Made by a program: the position numbers and the translations under genes. A DNA stretch of 64,000 nucleotides from Caulobacterales bacterium. GTDB taxonomy: Bacteria; Pseudomonadota; Alphaproteobacteria; Caulobacterales; Caulobacteraceae. Shown in pieces: positions 44,464 through 53,511 of this stretch (its first letter is position 1; each line of letters opens with the position of its first letter). The stretch is taken from NCBI GenBank assembly GCA_019510435.1, contig JAEKKJ010000019.1, positions 1-64,000 on the forward strand, written 5' to 3'. Under the pieces are notes generated by a model. That model was not told the origin of the DNA. It did not search any database and saw only the letters and a list, made by a program, of their open reading frames with translations.

Positions 44464-46875
44464 TCAGGCGACCGCGGTCGCCTGGCCCGGCTCGCCGTCG
44501 AGGGCCGCCTGCAGGGCCTCGTAGAGCCGGCCGGCCTCAATCGGCTTGGCCACGAAGGCGTCCATGCCCGACTGCAGGTATTCGGCGATCTGGTGGCTCA
44601 TGGCGTTCGCCGTCAGGGCCACGATCGGCGTGCGGGCGCGACCTTCGGCGCGTTCGCGGGTGCGGATCACCGCCGTGGCGGTGGGTCCGTCCATCACCGG
44701 CATCTGCACGTCCATCAGGATCAGGTCCCACGGCTCGCGCTCCCAGGCCTGCACCGCCTCGCGGCCGTCGGCGACCATCTCCGGCTCGATGCCGATCTGG
44801 GCCAGCAGGGTCTTCAGGACCAGCTGGTTCATGGCGTTGTCCTCCGCCGCCAGCACGCGCACGGTGCGCTCGCCACCGCCGGCCACCGGAGACTGGGCCC
44901 GGCCCTTGGCGGCGCGCTTCGGCTTCGGCGCGGCGCGCGCCAGCTTCTTGAGCGGCAGGGCGACGGTGAAGGTCGATCCCATGCCGGGCGCGCTGGTGGC
45001 GGTGATCTCGCCGCCCATCAGCTCGGCCAGCTCCCGGCAGATGGCCAGGCCCAGGCCCGTCCCGCCGAAGCGGCGCGTGGTTGAGGCGTCGGCCTGCTCG
45101 AACTTGCGGAACAGGCGCTCCAGCTGCTCGGCGGTCATGCCGATGCCGGAGTCGATGACGGTCAGCGACAGGGCTCCACGCTCGCGCCCGATGCGGACCT
45201 TCACGCCGCCCTTCTCGGTGAACTTCAGGGCGTTGGAGACCAGGTTCCAGAGCACCTGGCGCACCCGCACCTGGTCGCCCTCGTAGACGCCCCGCGCAGC
45301 GCGGTCGACGGTCAGTTCGAAGTCGAGGCGCTTGGTGTCGGCGATCGCCTGGAAGGTCGCCTGCACCGTCTTGGCCAGGGCGGTAACCTCGAAGGGCGTC
45401 TGCTCCAGCGCCAGCTTGCCGGCCTCGATCTTGGAGAGGTCCAGCACGTCGTTGAGGATGGCCAGTAGGCTTTCGCCCGACTGGCGGATCACCTCCACCG
45501 GCTCGCGCTGGGCCTCGGTGAGGTCGTCGGCCGCCGCCAGCGCCTGGGCCATGCCCAGGACGCCGTTCAGGGGCGTGCGGATCTCGTGGCTCATGGTGGC
45601 CAGGAAGGCGCTCTTGGCGCGGTTCGCGGCCTCGGCCTCCTCCTTGGCGCGGACCAGGGCCCGCTCGGCAGCCTTCTGGGCGGTGATGTTGCGCAGCGCA
45701 CCCACCAGCCGCAGGGGCTTGCCCTGGTCGTCGACGATCAGCCTGGCGGTGCCCGCCGCCCAGATCTCCTGGCCGTCGCTGCGCGCCATCCGGTATTCCG
45801 GTCGGAAGGGTGTCCCCTCGCGCTCGTGCCGTTCCCACGCCGCCAGCGCCGCCGGGCGGTCGCGCGGATCGACGGTGCTCCAGACGTCCCGCGCCAGGTC
45901 GCGATAGGCGAGAGGCGTGTCGAAGAAGGTGTCCTCGGCGCCCACCTTGATGAGCTCGCGGCGCGCGTAGTCCATCTCGTAGACGTGCAGCTCGGCCAGC
46001 TCCAGCGCCAGGCGCAGGCGTTCCTCCGAGCGCTCGGTCCGCTCCAGCGCCTCGACGATGTGGGTGATGTCGTAGGACGAGATGATCAGGCCGTTGACCG
46101 CGCCGGCCTCGTCGATCCAGGGCGCGAGCTCCACCCGGACCCACTCCGTGCCGCCGTCGGCCCCGGGGATCTGCAGCCGCTCGATCGAGCGGCCGTGGCC
46201 GTCCAGGCAATAGTCGATGCCCGGACGCCAGCGCTCGAACATGTCAGGCCGCAGTTCGTACAGCGTCTTGCCGATGACGGGCTGGCCTTCCAGCCCGCGC
46301 GCCGTGATCCAACGAGGACTGGCGTAGAGGATCCGCACGTCGCGATCGACCAGCACCATGGCCAGCGGCATGGCGTCGACGATGGCGCCCATGGTGCGCT
46401 CGTAGGCCTTGCGCGCGCTTCGCCCGCGTACTCGGGCCCACTCGTCGGCGGCGAAGTCGGCCAGGTCCTGCAGGCGCTTGGCGAGGCTGCGGTCGTAGGG
46501 ACGCGGCTGGAAGCCCGCCACGCAGAGGGCCCCAGGGGTGGAGCCGTCCTCCAGGCGGATCGGCGCGCCGGCGAAGAAGCGGACGTGCGGCGGGCCGTTC
46601 ACCAGCGGATCGTCCTGGAACAGCGGGTGTGTCGTGCAGTCCTCGGCCCACACCACCTCGCCGCGGCGGATGACCTCCAGCACGCCGCGGGAATCGCGTC
46701 GGAACTGGTCGCCGCGGTTGCGGTTGCGCCACGCGCCGCGGTCGGTGATCAGGGTGATGTCCGAGTCGACCTCGCCGAACAGCGCGCGCGCCAGCCGGGT
46801 CGCGCGGTCGAAGACCGGCCCGGACTGTTCCAGCCCCGATGGCGGCCCAGCATTCGGCGGCACGTCAGCCGGCAT
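44464..46875 (-). CDS. hybrid sensor histidine kinase (GAF-PAS-PAS-HK-REC)
   Basis: An 803-residue soluble sensor kinase. Residues 20-150 form a GAF-like sensor, residues 165-280 and 290-405 two PAS domains, and a coiled linker leads to the DHp domain with His430 in FLATMSHEIRTPLNG. The ATPase N-box NLVSNALKFTEKGG, G1 IDSGIGMT and G2 GGTGLGLAICREL follow. A C-terminal receiver has Asp722 in DLILMDVQMPVMDG and Lys in FVAKPIE. All catalytic residues are present, in contrast to the dead copy at 32135. It needs an HPt partner to relay onward; the orphan HPt at 29277 is a candidate. Signal unknown. Confidence 0.93.
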   Translation of the reverse strand: MPADVPPNAGPPSGLEQSGPVFDRATRLARALFGEVDSDITLITDRGAWRNRNRGDQFRRDSRGVLEVIRRGEVVWAEDCTTHPLFQDDPLVNGPPHVRFFAGAPIRLEDGSTPGALCVAGFQPRPYDRSLAKRLQDLADFAADEWARVRGRSARKAYERTMGAIVDAMPLAMVLVDRDVRILYASPRWITARGLEGQPVIGKTLYELRPDMFERWRPGIDYCLDGHGRSIERLQIPGADGGTEWVRVELAPWIDEAGAVNGLIISSYDITHIVEALERTERSEERLRLALELAELHVYEMDYARRELIKVGAEDTFFDTPLAYRDLARDVWSTVDPRDRPAALAAWERHEREGTPFRPEYRMARSDGQEIWAAGTARLIVDDQGKPLRLVGALRNITAQKAAERALVRAKEEAEAANRAKSAFLATMSHEIRTPLNGVLGMAQALAAADDLTEAQREPVEVIRQSGESLLAILNDVLDLSKIEAGKLALEQTPFEVTALAKTVQATFQAIADTKRLDFELTVDRAARGVYEGDQVRVRQVLWNLVSNALKFTEKGGVKVRIGRERGALSLTVIDSGIGMTAEQLERLFRKFEQADASTTRRFGGTGLGLAICRELAELMGGEITATSAPGMGSTFTVALPLKKLARAAPKPKRAAKGRAQSPVAGGGERTVRVLAAEDNAMNQLVLKTLLAQIGIEPEMVADGREAVQAWEREPWDLILMDVQMPVMDGPTATAVIRTRERAEGRARTPIVALTANAMSHQIAEYLQSGMDAFVAKPIEAGRLYEALQAALDGEPGQATAVA

Positions 46876-46949
46876 TCTCAGCTCCCCCCGAGACGGCGCA
46901 GAGCGTCATCCCATCAAATATTATGAGCTGGAGCAGGTTAAGCCGGCCT

Positions 46950-47750
46950 TTAGCCCAGGCCTGCGGCGAGGTGATGCAGCACGATGCCGCTGGTCGTGGC
47001 GACGTTCAGGGAGTCGAAACCGCCGGCCATGGCGATCCGAACGCTCCGCGCCCGCGCCAACACGGCGCCCGGCAAACCGGGGCCTTCCGCGCCGAACAGG
47101 GCCGCCGTGCGGCGCGCCGGGACAAGCTCGCGCAGCTCCTCCGCACCCGCGGGCGACAGGGCCAGGAGCTCGAAGCCGGCCGCTTCCAGCAGGTCCGCCA
47201 TCGCGGTCGCGCCGCCGGCCGAAGCGAACGGGACGGTCAGGGCCGCCCCGACGCTGACGCGGATCGCCTTGCGGTAGAGCGGGTCGCAGCAGGTGTCGTC
47301 CAGCAGCACGGCCGCCGCGCCGAAGCCCGCGGCGTTGCGGAACAGGCCGCCCATGTTGTCGTGGTTGGCGATCCCGACCAATCCCAGCACCAGGGCCCGG
47401 TCCGGCAGGCCGCGCACCAGCTCGGCCGCGTCGCGCTGCGGCCGACGGCCGACCGCCAGCACGCCCCGGTGGATCGGGAAGCCGACGACCTGGTCCATGG
47501 CCGCCTGCTCGGCTACGAACACCTCGAGGTCATCGGGCGCTGCGGCCAGCACCGGCTCGAGCCCCGGCAGGCGCGCCCTCGCCACCAGGACCGACTCCAG
47601 CCGCTCGGGCATGGCGGCCAGGGCCTTCTCCAGCACCACCCGCCCCTCGGCGATGAACCGCCCGCCCCGCCCGGCCACGTCGCGATCGCGCACGGCGCGG
47701 TAGGGCTCCAGGCGCGGATCGTCGGGCCCGTCGATCGGAATGATGCGCAC
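46950..47750 (-). CDS. TrmH/SpoU-family RNA methyltransferase
   Basis: A 266-residue SPOUT 2'-O-methyltransferase of RNA. SPOUT motifs are VGIANHDNMGGLFRNAAGFG, ALFGAEGPGLPG and IAMAGGFDSLNVATTSGIVLH. N-terminal residues 25-55 resemble the RNA-binding substrate domain (GRFIAEGRVVLEKALAAM). The target nucleotide is not evident. It is shorter in the N-terminal tail than RlmB at 1581. The start is ATG at 47750. Confidence 0.9.
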   Translation of the reverse strand: MRIIPIDGPDDPRLEPYRAVRDRDVAGRGGRFIAEGRVVLEKALAAMPERLESVLVARARLPGLEPVLAAAPDDLEVFVAEQAAMDQVVGFPIHRGVLAVGRRPQRDAAELVRGLPDRALVLGLVGIANHDNMGGLFRNAAGFGAAAVLLDDTCCDPLYRKAIRVSVGAALTVPFASAGGATAMADLLEAAGFELLALSPAGAEELRELVPARRTAALFGAEGPGLPGAVLARARSVRIAMAGGFDSLNVATTSGIVLHHLAAGLG

Positions 47751-47779
47751 CTTGGACCCCGACTTCGGAATACGGCTTT

Positions 47780-48475
47780 CTAGCCGAGGCCCACCGGCCG
47801 GTCAGGAAACGCCAGCTGCTCGCGCGAGCGCCAGGCGGGCGAGACATAGTTGACCAGCAGCGAGCGCCGCACCCCCACTATGGGCCGAGGCTCGAAGCCG
47901 TGCCAGGTGCGGTCGGAGGGCGCGAACGCCAGGGCGGCGTTCCAAGCAAAGGGCGTGCGCTCGGCCCAGCGGCCGGCGTCCCAGTAGAGGTCGGTGCCCA
48001 GGCCTTCCTGGCCGGGCGCCGGGAACTGCACGAGCAGGGTCAAGAGCTTGACCCCCAGGTCGGTGTGCGGCTCCAGCCAGAAGCCATCGACGTCAAGGGC
48101 GTATTCGATACGCAGGAACCCGCCGGCCAGAAGCGTGCCGGTGAGCGCCGCCAGGGCCGCCACCACGGCGGGGGCCTGGAACGCGCAGGCGACGGCGCGG
48201 GCCGCCGGGAAGGCGTCCAGCATCTCGCCGGCCAGGTAGCGCCGCGTGTCGTTGTGCCGCTCGCGCTGGCCCCAGTCCCCGCCAGCCGGCGACGGCTCCA
48301 GCGGCAGGCGCGCGAGCTCCTCGGCGGTGGTCTGCGGCAGCACGTCGGCAAGCCGCCAGTGCGCGAAGGGGCGCGAGCGCCTTTCCGCTGTGCGTGCGCT
48401 GCGGACGATCGCGTCCGGCGCCTGCGGCTCGGAGGCGCGCAGGCCGTCGCGGGTCCGTTCGAGCGCAAGCGTCAT
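47780..48475 (-). CDS. 2-oxoglutarate/Fe(II) oxygenase-like protein
   Basis: A 231-residue protein. A double-stranded beta-helix dioxygenase pattern is suggested by His and Asp in LEPHTDLGVKLLTLLVQFP, and the later His in SDRTWHGFEPRPIVGVRRSLLVNYV, with the Arg in GVRRS able to hold 2-oxoglutarate. This HxD...H spacing fits asparaginyl/prolyl hydroxylase-like enzymes that act on proteins or sugars. The substrate is unknown. The start is ATG at 48475. It follows the thioesterase gene on the same strand with 71 bp between. Confidence 0.75.
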   Translation of the reverse strand: MTLALERTRDGLRASEPQAPDAIVRSARTAERRSRPFAHWRLADVLPQTTAEELARLPLEPSPAGGDWGQRERHNDTRRYLAGEMLDAFPAARAVACAFQAPAVVAALAALTGTLLAGGFLRIEYALDVDGFWLEPHTDLGVKLLTLLVQFPAPGQEGLGTDLYWDAGRWAERTPFAWNAALAFAPSDRTWHGFEPRPIVGVRRSLLVNYVSPAWRSREQLAFPDRPVGLG

Positions 48476-48546
48476 GGCGTCCTCCGGGCGCCCCACGGCG
48501 GCGGGTCTACCGCCCCTCGGCGCTGGATGCTTTCACCTATGAGACG

Positions 48547-49365
48547 TCAGCGGTCGTGGACGTCCTCACGCACGCGCACGATCAGCGACTGGCTGGCGCT
48601 GGCCATCAGTTCGCCGTCGCGGGCGTAGAGCGACATGGCGCCGTGGGCGAAGCCGCCGTGCACGCCCATGATGCGGATCTCGCACAGCACCCAGTCGGTG
48701 GGCACGATCCGGCGGATGCGCAGGGTGTTGTCCAGGCTGTTGCCGCCGGCGTTCTTGCCCAGGGCGTTGCCCACGCCCTGGGGCACGAAGTCGGCCATGA
48801 TCGCCAGCATCGAGGAGTCGATGGCGAAGTCCTCGCGCGGCCGGGCCCACATCAGGGTGCGGCCGTCGGCCTGCGGATGGCCTTCGCGGTCGCGGCCGTA
48901 GCGGCCCTTGACCACCCGCACCTCCATGCGGCTGTGCAGGCCGCTTTCCGCCGCCCGCCAATGCTCCGCGGGCTCGCAATCTTCCGGCGGCGGCGCCTCG
49001 GGCATGCGCTCCCACTGCTCGGAGATCGGGCTGGGCCGCTCCCCCAGGGCCGCATTCACGGTGAAGATCTCCTTGTCCTCCACGTGGCCGATCACCCGCG
49101 CCTGGGTGTTGTACTTGCCCTCGGCCGGGGTCCAGACGTCGAGGTCGACGATACTGGGCGGCCGCGCGTAGGAGAGGTACTGCGCCGTGGCCCAGATCAG
49201 CGGCCGGCCGCAGGTGCGCTCCATGGCCGCGACCGCCGAGGCCATGCCGACGCCGCCGAACATGAAGGGATTGCCTGGCGGCCCGACGCAGACCGACGGC
49301 TCCACCGGCATGTACCAGCGGTGTGGGTTGTGCGTGGCGCGCAGGTCGAAGAACAGCTTGTCCAT
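48547..49365 (-). CDS. acyl-CoA thioesterase-like double hotdog protein
   Basis: A 272-residue protein built of two hotdog-fold halves. The first half has GGVGMASAVAAMERTCGRPLIWATAQYLSYA with the long helix typical of TesB-type enzymes; the second has DFAIDSSMLAIMADFVPQGVG and RIVPTDWVLCEIRIMGVHGGF. TesB-like thioesterases hydrolyse acyl-CoAs; activity is inferred. The start is ATG at 49365. It is divergent from the small membrane protein gene at 49506. Confidence 0.82.
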   Translation of the reverse strand: MDKLFFDLRATHNPHRWYMPVEPSVCVGPPGNPFMFGGVGMASAVAAMERTCGRPLIWATAQYLSYARPPSIVDLDVWTPAEGKYNTQARVIGHVEDKEIFTVNAALGERPSPISEQWERMPEAPPPEDCEPAEHWRAAESGLHSRMEVRVVKGRYGRDREGHPQADGRTLMWARPREDFAIDSSMLAIMADFVPQGVGNALGKNAGGNSLDNTLRIRRIVPTDWVLCEIRIMGVHGGFAHGAMSLYARDGELMASASQSLIVRVREDVHDR

Positions 49366-49505
49366 GGGCTCTGAAAGCGCGTCGCGGGCGGCGGCGCAAG
49401 CGCTTCGCTGTCGAGTGCATTTTCGGTCCGCACACGCGCGGCGGGAAGTCGCACACCGCCCCCTAACCATGAACCTTAAGCCTGAAGTGACAGGCGCCGT
49501 TTACG

Positions 49506-49916
49506 ATGTTCCGCACCATGATCGGCCAGAACCTCAGCCTGCCTGGCGTCGCCGCCCTGCCCCGCGCGTTCTACGCGCCGGTGGGCCTGGCGCTGGGCGC
49601 GGTGGTCCTGGGCCTGTCGCTGACTCCGGTGGCGACGCTATTCCTGGCCCGGCTGTTCCTGTTCTACGTCGCGACGGCGGCGGCCTATGCTCTCATGCCG
49701 CTGGTGCGGCGTGGCGACGTACCCCTGGTGGCGGCCTGGGTCGTGCTCCTCAGCGAGCTTGCGCCTTGCATCGGCGGCCAGTTGATCTCGCCGACCAATG
49801 TCACGGCCGACGCCCTGGGCGTGGCCATGGCCGCAGGCCCCATCTACATCGCGCGCCTGCGCCAGGTGATGCAGGGCGACATCCGTCCCGCCGGCCGCCG
49901 CGCGTCCGAGCGCTGA
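49506..49916 (+). CDS. small integral membrane protein, unknown
   Basis: A 136-residue protein with about four hydrophobic helices (PVGLALGAVVLGLSLTPVATLFL, LFYVATAAAYALMPLV, PLVAAWVVLLSELAPCIGG, ALGVAMAAGPIYIARL). The length, helix count and a run of small residues resemble VanZ-like or DoxX-like folds, but no family motif is certain. ATG at 49506. It is convergent to the MatB-like gene with 10 bp between. Confidence 0.65.
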   Translation: MFRTMIGQNLSLPGVAALPRAFYAPVGLALGAVVLGLSLTPVATLFLARLFLFYVATAAAYALMPLVRRGDVPLVAAWVVLLSELAPCIGGQLISPTNVTADALGVAMAAGPIYIARLRQVMQGDIRPAGRRASER

Positions 49917-49926
49917 GCGCCGGCCC

Positions 49927-51333
49927 TCAGGCCTCGAACAGGCGCTCGTAGCGCTGGCGCAGCAGGTTCTTCTGCACCTTGCCCATGGCGTTGCGCGGCA
50001 GCTCGTCCACGAAGACGATCCGCTTGGGCGCCTTGTAGGCGGCCAGCTGGCGCCGGGCCTCGGCGATCATGGCGGCCTCGTCGCCTTGGCCCTGCACCAC
50101 CGCCACCACGCCCTCGCCGAAGTCCGGGTGGGGACAGCCGATCACCGCGCTCTCGGTGACGCCGGGCAGCTCGTCCAGCACCAGCTCCACCTCCTTGGGA
50201 TAGACGTTGTAGCCGCCGGAGATGATGAGGTCCTTGGCCCGCCCGGAGATCCAGACCCGGCCGTCCGGGTCGCGCCGGCCGACGTCGCCGGTGATGAAGA
50301 AGCCGTCGGCGGTGAACTCCTCCGCGGTCTTGTCCGGCATGCGCCAGTAGCCGGAGAAGACGCTGGGCCCGCGGATCTCGATCACCCCGGTGTCGGCCCC
50401 GCCCCCAATGCGCAGCTCCACCCCCGGCAGCGGATAGCCGACCGAGCCCGCCAGGCGCTCGCCCGCCAGCGGGTTGCTGGTGATGATCACCGCCTCGCTC
50501 ATGCCGTAGCGCTCCAGGATCCGCTGACCGGTCCGCGCCTCGAACTCCGCGAAGGTGGACGGCAGCAGCGGGGCCGAGCCGCAGATGAAGACGCGCACCC
50601 CCACCGCCCGTTCGCGGGTGAACTCCGGATTGCCCAGCAGCCGCGTGTAGAAGGTCGGCACCCCCATCATCACCGTGGCCCGCTCCAGCCCTTTCAGCAC
50701 CTCCGCGTCGGTGAACTTGGGCAGCCACACCATCGGGCAGCCGGAGAGCAGGGCGCAGTGCAGGGCCACGAACAGGCCATGGACGTGGAAGATCGGCAGG
50801 GCGTGCAGCAGCACGTCGTCGGGCGTGAACCCCCAGGCCTGGTGCAGGGCCAGGGCGTTGGCCGCCAGGGCGCCGTGGCTGAGCATGGCGCCCTTGGAGC
50901 GGCCGGTGGTGCCGGAGGTGTAGATCAGCGAGGCCAGGTCGTCGGCGGCGCGGGGGACTGCGGTCGCCAGCGGCGGATGCGCCCGAGCCTCGGCGACCCA
51001 GGCCGGCGGGTCGGTGACGAAGACGGCGGGCTCGGCGTCGCCCAGGAAGTAGTCCACCTCGGCCTGGGTATAGGCGCTGTTGAGCGGCAGGTAGACAGCA
51101 CCGGCCTTAAGCACGCCCAGATAGGCCATGATCGTCTCGGCGCTCTTCTCGGCCTGCAGCGCCACGCGGTCGCCGGGCTGCACGCCCTCGGCCGCAAGCC
51201 GTCCCGCCACGTGCGCCGCGCCGGCTTCGAGCTCGCCGTAGCTGATCGCGCGCCCGTCGCTCAACAGGAAGCACGGCCGGGATCGGTCGGTCGGAAAGCG
51301 GCTGGCCAGCAGCTCGTAGAGGTTCTCGGACAT
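49927..51333 (-). CDS. matB: AMP-dependent acyl-CoA synthetase, malonyl-CoA synthetase (MatB)-like
   Basis: A 468-residue ANL-superfamily enzyme activating a carboxylate to its CoA thioester through an acyl-adenylate. Motifs: LIYTSGTTGRSKGAMLSH (P-loop), ERYGMSEAVIITSNP (A5), ITGDVGRRDPDGRVWISGR (A7) and PRNAMGKVQKNLLRQ with the catalytic Lys. ERYGMSE and the short length favour MatB malonyl-CoA synthetases over long-chain enzymes; substrate is inference. Its SD, GGGAGGGAAG before ATG at 51333, is the tip of a palindromic repeat shared with the divergent amidase gene. Confidence 0.78.
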   Translation of the reverse strand: MSENLYELLASRFPTDRSRPCFLLSDGRAISYGELEAGAAHVAGRLAAEGVQPGDRVALQAEKSAETIMAYLGVLKAGAVYLPLNSAYTQAEVDYFLGDAEPAVFVTDPPAWVAEARAHPPLATAVPRAADDLASLIYTSGTTGRSKGAMLSHGALAANALALHQAWGFTPDDVLLHALPIFHVHGLFVALHCALLSGCPMVWLPKFTDAEVLKGLERATVMMGVPTFYTRLLGNPEFTRERAVGVRVFICGSAPLLPSTFAEFEARTGQRILERYGMSEAVIITSNPLAGERLAGSVGYPLPGVELRIGGGADTGVIEIRGPSVFSGYWRMPDKTAEEFTADGFFITGDVGRRDPDGRVWISGRAKDLIISGGYNVYPKEVELVLDELPGVTESAVIGCPHPDFGEGVVAVVQGQGDEAAMIAEARRQLAAYKAPKRIVFVDELPRNAMGKVQKNLLRQRYERLFEA

Positions 51334-51336
51334 CTT

Positions 51337-51487
51337 CCCTCCCTTAATGGGGAGGGACAGGCCGCGAAAGCGGCCAGGGTGGGGAAGCCTGGTTCAGGCG
51401 ACGCCGCGTCCTCTCGGCCCGCACTTCCCCTCGCCCTTCCCCACCCTGCTCGCTTCCGCGAGCGGTCCCTCCCCATTAAGGGAGGGA
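51337..51487. repeat. GGGAGGGA-tipped palindromic repeat, copy 3, serving two divergent starts
   Basis: CCCTCCCTTAATGGGGAGGG on the left is mirrored by GTCCCTCCCCATTAAGGGAG on the right. The interior shares the GGGGAGGGACAGGCCG block with copies 1 and 2 but has a different centre. On both strands the tip GGGAGGGA sits just before a start codon: ATG 51333 (minus strand) and ATG 51489 (plus strand). Confidence 0.85.
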
Positions 51488-51488
51488 T

Positions 51489-52769
51489 ATGACGCCCGAT
51501 GACGCCCTCGCCCGCATCCGCCGCTACGACGGCCGCCTGAAGGCCTTCGTGCAGGTCTTCGACCCGCCCCTCGCCGGCGAGACGGCCGATGGGCCGACGG
51601 TGGCGGTGAAGGACCTCATCGACGTGGCGGGCGTGCCCACGGGCGGCGGCGCCCGGGTGCCGCTGGCCGAGCGGCCGGAGCATCACGCCCGGGTGGTCGA
51701 GCGCCTGCTGATGGCCGGCTGCAGCATCGTCGGCAAGACCCACACCGTCGAGCTGGCCTATGGCGGCTGGGGCACCAACCGCGCGGTGGGCGCGCCCTGG
51801 AACCCCTGGGACGCCAAGGTCCATCGCGCGCCGGGAGGTTCCTCGTCCGGCTCGGCGGTGGCGGTGGCGGCGGGGCTGTGCGACGCGGCCCTGGGCAGCG
51901 ACACCGGCGGGTCCGTGCGCATCCCGGCCGCGGTCTGCGGGGTGGTGGGCCTGAAGCCCGGCCGTGGCCTGGTGAGCCTGAAGGGCGTGCATCCGCTCAG
52001 CCCGTCGCTCGATACCGTGGGCGCGCTCGCCCGCGACGTGGCGACGGCGGCCCGGACGCTGGCGGTGATCTCCGGCCCCGACGGCGAGGCCGCCACGCGC
52101 GAGACGTTCGACGCCGAGGACGCGCTGAAGCTCGACGTACGGGGACGGCGGCTGGCCGCCATCCCGCCGGACGCGCTTGGCGAGCTCGATCCGGAGGTGG
52201 CGCGGCTCTACCTCGAGGCCCTCGAACGTCTGCGGGGCGCAGGAATGGACGTGGCGCTCGTGCCGCCGCCGCAGGGGCTGGACCAGTCCTTCGCGCCCAA
52301 CGGCCTGCTGATGGCCGGCGAGGGCTGGCGGATCTGGCGGGCGCGGATCGAGGCGCACGGGCCGGTCATGGACCCCTGGATCGTCCGGCGCTTCGAGGCG
52401 GGCCGCGAAGTGAGCGATGAGCGGCTGGCCCGGGCCCACCTGGAGCGCGAGGCCCATCAGCAGGGCTTCCACGCCTGGCTGGCGGACTACGACGGCCTGC
52501 TCTCGCCCACCTGCCCGATCCCGGCCCCGCCGATGGACGAGATCGACGAGACCGTCTCGCCGCTCAGCCGGCTGACGCGGGCGGCCAACTACCTGGACCT
52601 TCCCGGGATCAGCGTGCCCTGCGGCCTCACCGCGAGCGGCCTTCCGACCGGCCTGCAGATCCTGGGGCGGCCCAGGCAGGAGGCCATGGTGGTGGCCCTG
52701 GGCGCGGCCTACGAGCGGGTCTCGGGCTGGAACGGCCGCAGCCCCGACCTCAACGGGTTCGCCGCCTAA
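51489..52769 (+). CDS. amidase-signature hydrolase beside a MatB-like gene
   Basis: A 426-residue amidase of the same superfamily as that at 14482. Lys in TVAVKDLIDVAGVP, cis-Ser in GGSSSGSAVAVA and nucleophile Ser in GSDTGGSVRIPAAVCG are visible. It is shorter and lacks the long C-terminal insertion of the other amidase. The divergent partner encodes a malonyl-CoA synthetase-like enzyme, so malonamate or malonamide hydrolysis (as in malonamidase E2 of Bradyrhizobium) is a testable guess. The SD is GGGAGGGAT before ATG 51489. The 3' end overlaps the PAP2 gene end by 4 bp. Confidence 0.85.
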   Translation: MTPDDALARIRRYDGRLKAFVQVFDPPLAGETADGPTVAVKDLIDVAGVPTGGGARVPLAERPEHHARVVERLLMAGCSIVGKTHTVELAYGGWGTNRAVGAPWNPWDAKVHRAPGGSSSGSAVAVAAGLCDAALGSDTGGSVRIPAAVCGVVGLKPGRGLVSLKGVHPLSPSLDTVGALARDVATAARTLAVISGPDGEAATRETFDAEDALKLDVRGRRLAAIPPDALGELDPEVARLYLEALERLRGAGMDVALVPPPQGLDQSFAPNGLLMAGEGWRIWRARIEAHGPVMDPWIVRRFEAGREVSDERLARAHLEREAHQQGFHAWLADYDGLLSPTCPIPAPPMDEIDETVSPLSRLTRAANYLDLPGISVPCGLTASGLPTGLQILGRPRQEAMVVALGAAYERVSGWNGRSPDLNGFAA

Positions 52770-53479
52770 TCGGAACGCACGGTTCGGGCGCCCGAAGCGC
52801 CCAGCGCCAGCCAGGCCGCCAGGGCCCAGGCGCTGCCCAGGCACCAGCCGGCCAGGACGTCACTGGGCCAATGCACCCCGAGGTAGACCCGGCTGAAGCC
52901 CACCGCCAGCAGCACCGCCCCGGCCAGGCCATAGGCCAGCGCCTTGGTGCGCCGCCGCGTCTCCAGGCTGGCCACCAGCATGGCCAGGGTGAGGTAAGCC
53001 GTGGTGGAGAGCGTCGAGTGACCGCTGGGGAAGCTCGACGAATAGACGTAGACGCCATGCGGCACCAGGTCGGGGCGCGCGCGGTGGTAGAGCACCTTGG
53101 TGGCCTCGCTGGAGGCCCAGGCCAGCACCACCGCGCCGACCAGGACGGCGGCGTGCCGGTAGCGCCGGTGGAAGGCGAAGGCCAGGGCCGCAACCACGGT
53201 CAGGACGGCGATCAGGGTCGTTCCGCCCAGGGCGGTGATGTCGCGCACCGCCTCCTCGATGCTGCGCGAGCCGATGGGATCGTCCAGGTGACCGGGCGTG
53301 CGAAGCAGCAGGATCAGGCGGCGGTCGAAGATCCCGGTCTCGCCCTCGGCCACCTCGCCGCCGAGCTTCAGGAAGGCCCAGAGCGCGCCGGCGGCCAGGA
53401 TCAGCCCCACCAGCACCCGGCCTTCGAACCGGCGCAGATGCCGCCAGCCGCGGCGCAGGGGTTCGGGCGTTTCGGACAC
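52766..53479 (-). CDS. PAP2-family membrane phosphatase
   Basis: A 237-residue integral membrane phosphatase of the PAP2 superfamily, dephosphorylating lipid phosphates such as undecaprenyl-diphosphate or phosphatidylglycerol phosphate. The three signature motifs are KVLYHRARPDL (C1), SFPSGHSTLS (C2) and SRVYLGVHWPSDVLAG (C3). About six helices surround them. The start is ATG at 53479. Its end overlaps the convergent amidase gene by 4 bp. The specific lipid is unknown. Confidence 0.9.
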   Translation of the reverse strand: MSETPEPLRRGWRHLRRFEGRVLVGLILAAGALWAFLKLGGEVAEGETGIFDRRLILLLRTPGHLDDPIGSRSIEEAVRDITALGGTTLIAVLTVVAALAFAFHRRYRHAAVLVGAVVLAWASSEATKVLYHRARPDLVPHGVYVYSSSFPSGHSTLSTTAYLTLAMLVASLETRRRTKALAYGLAGAVLLAVGFSRVYLGVHWPSDVLAGWCLGSAWALAAWLALGASGARTVRSD

Positions 53480-53511
53480 GCGCGCAGGTTAGGCGGAAGG
53501 GTCCCGCATCG

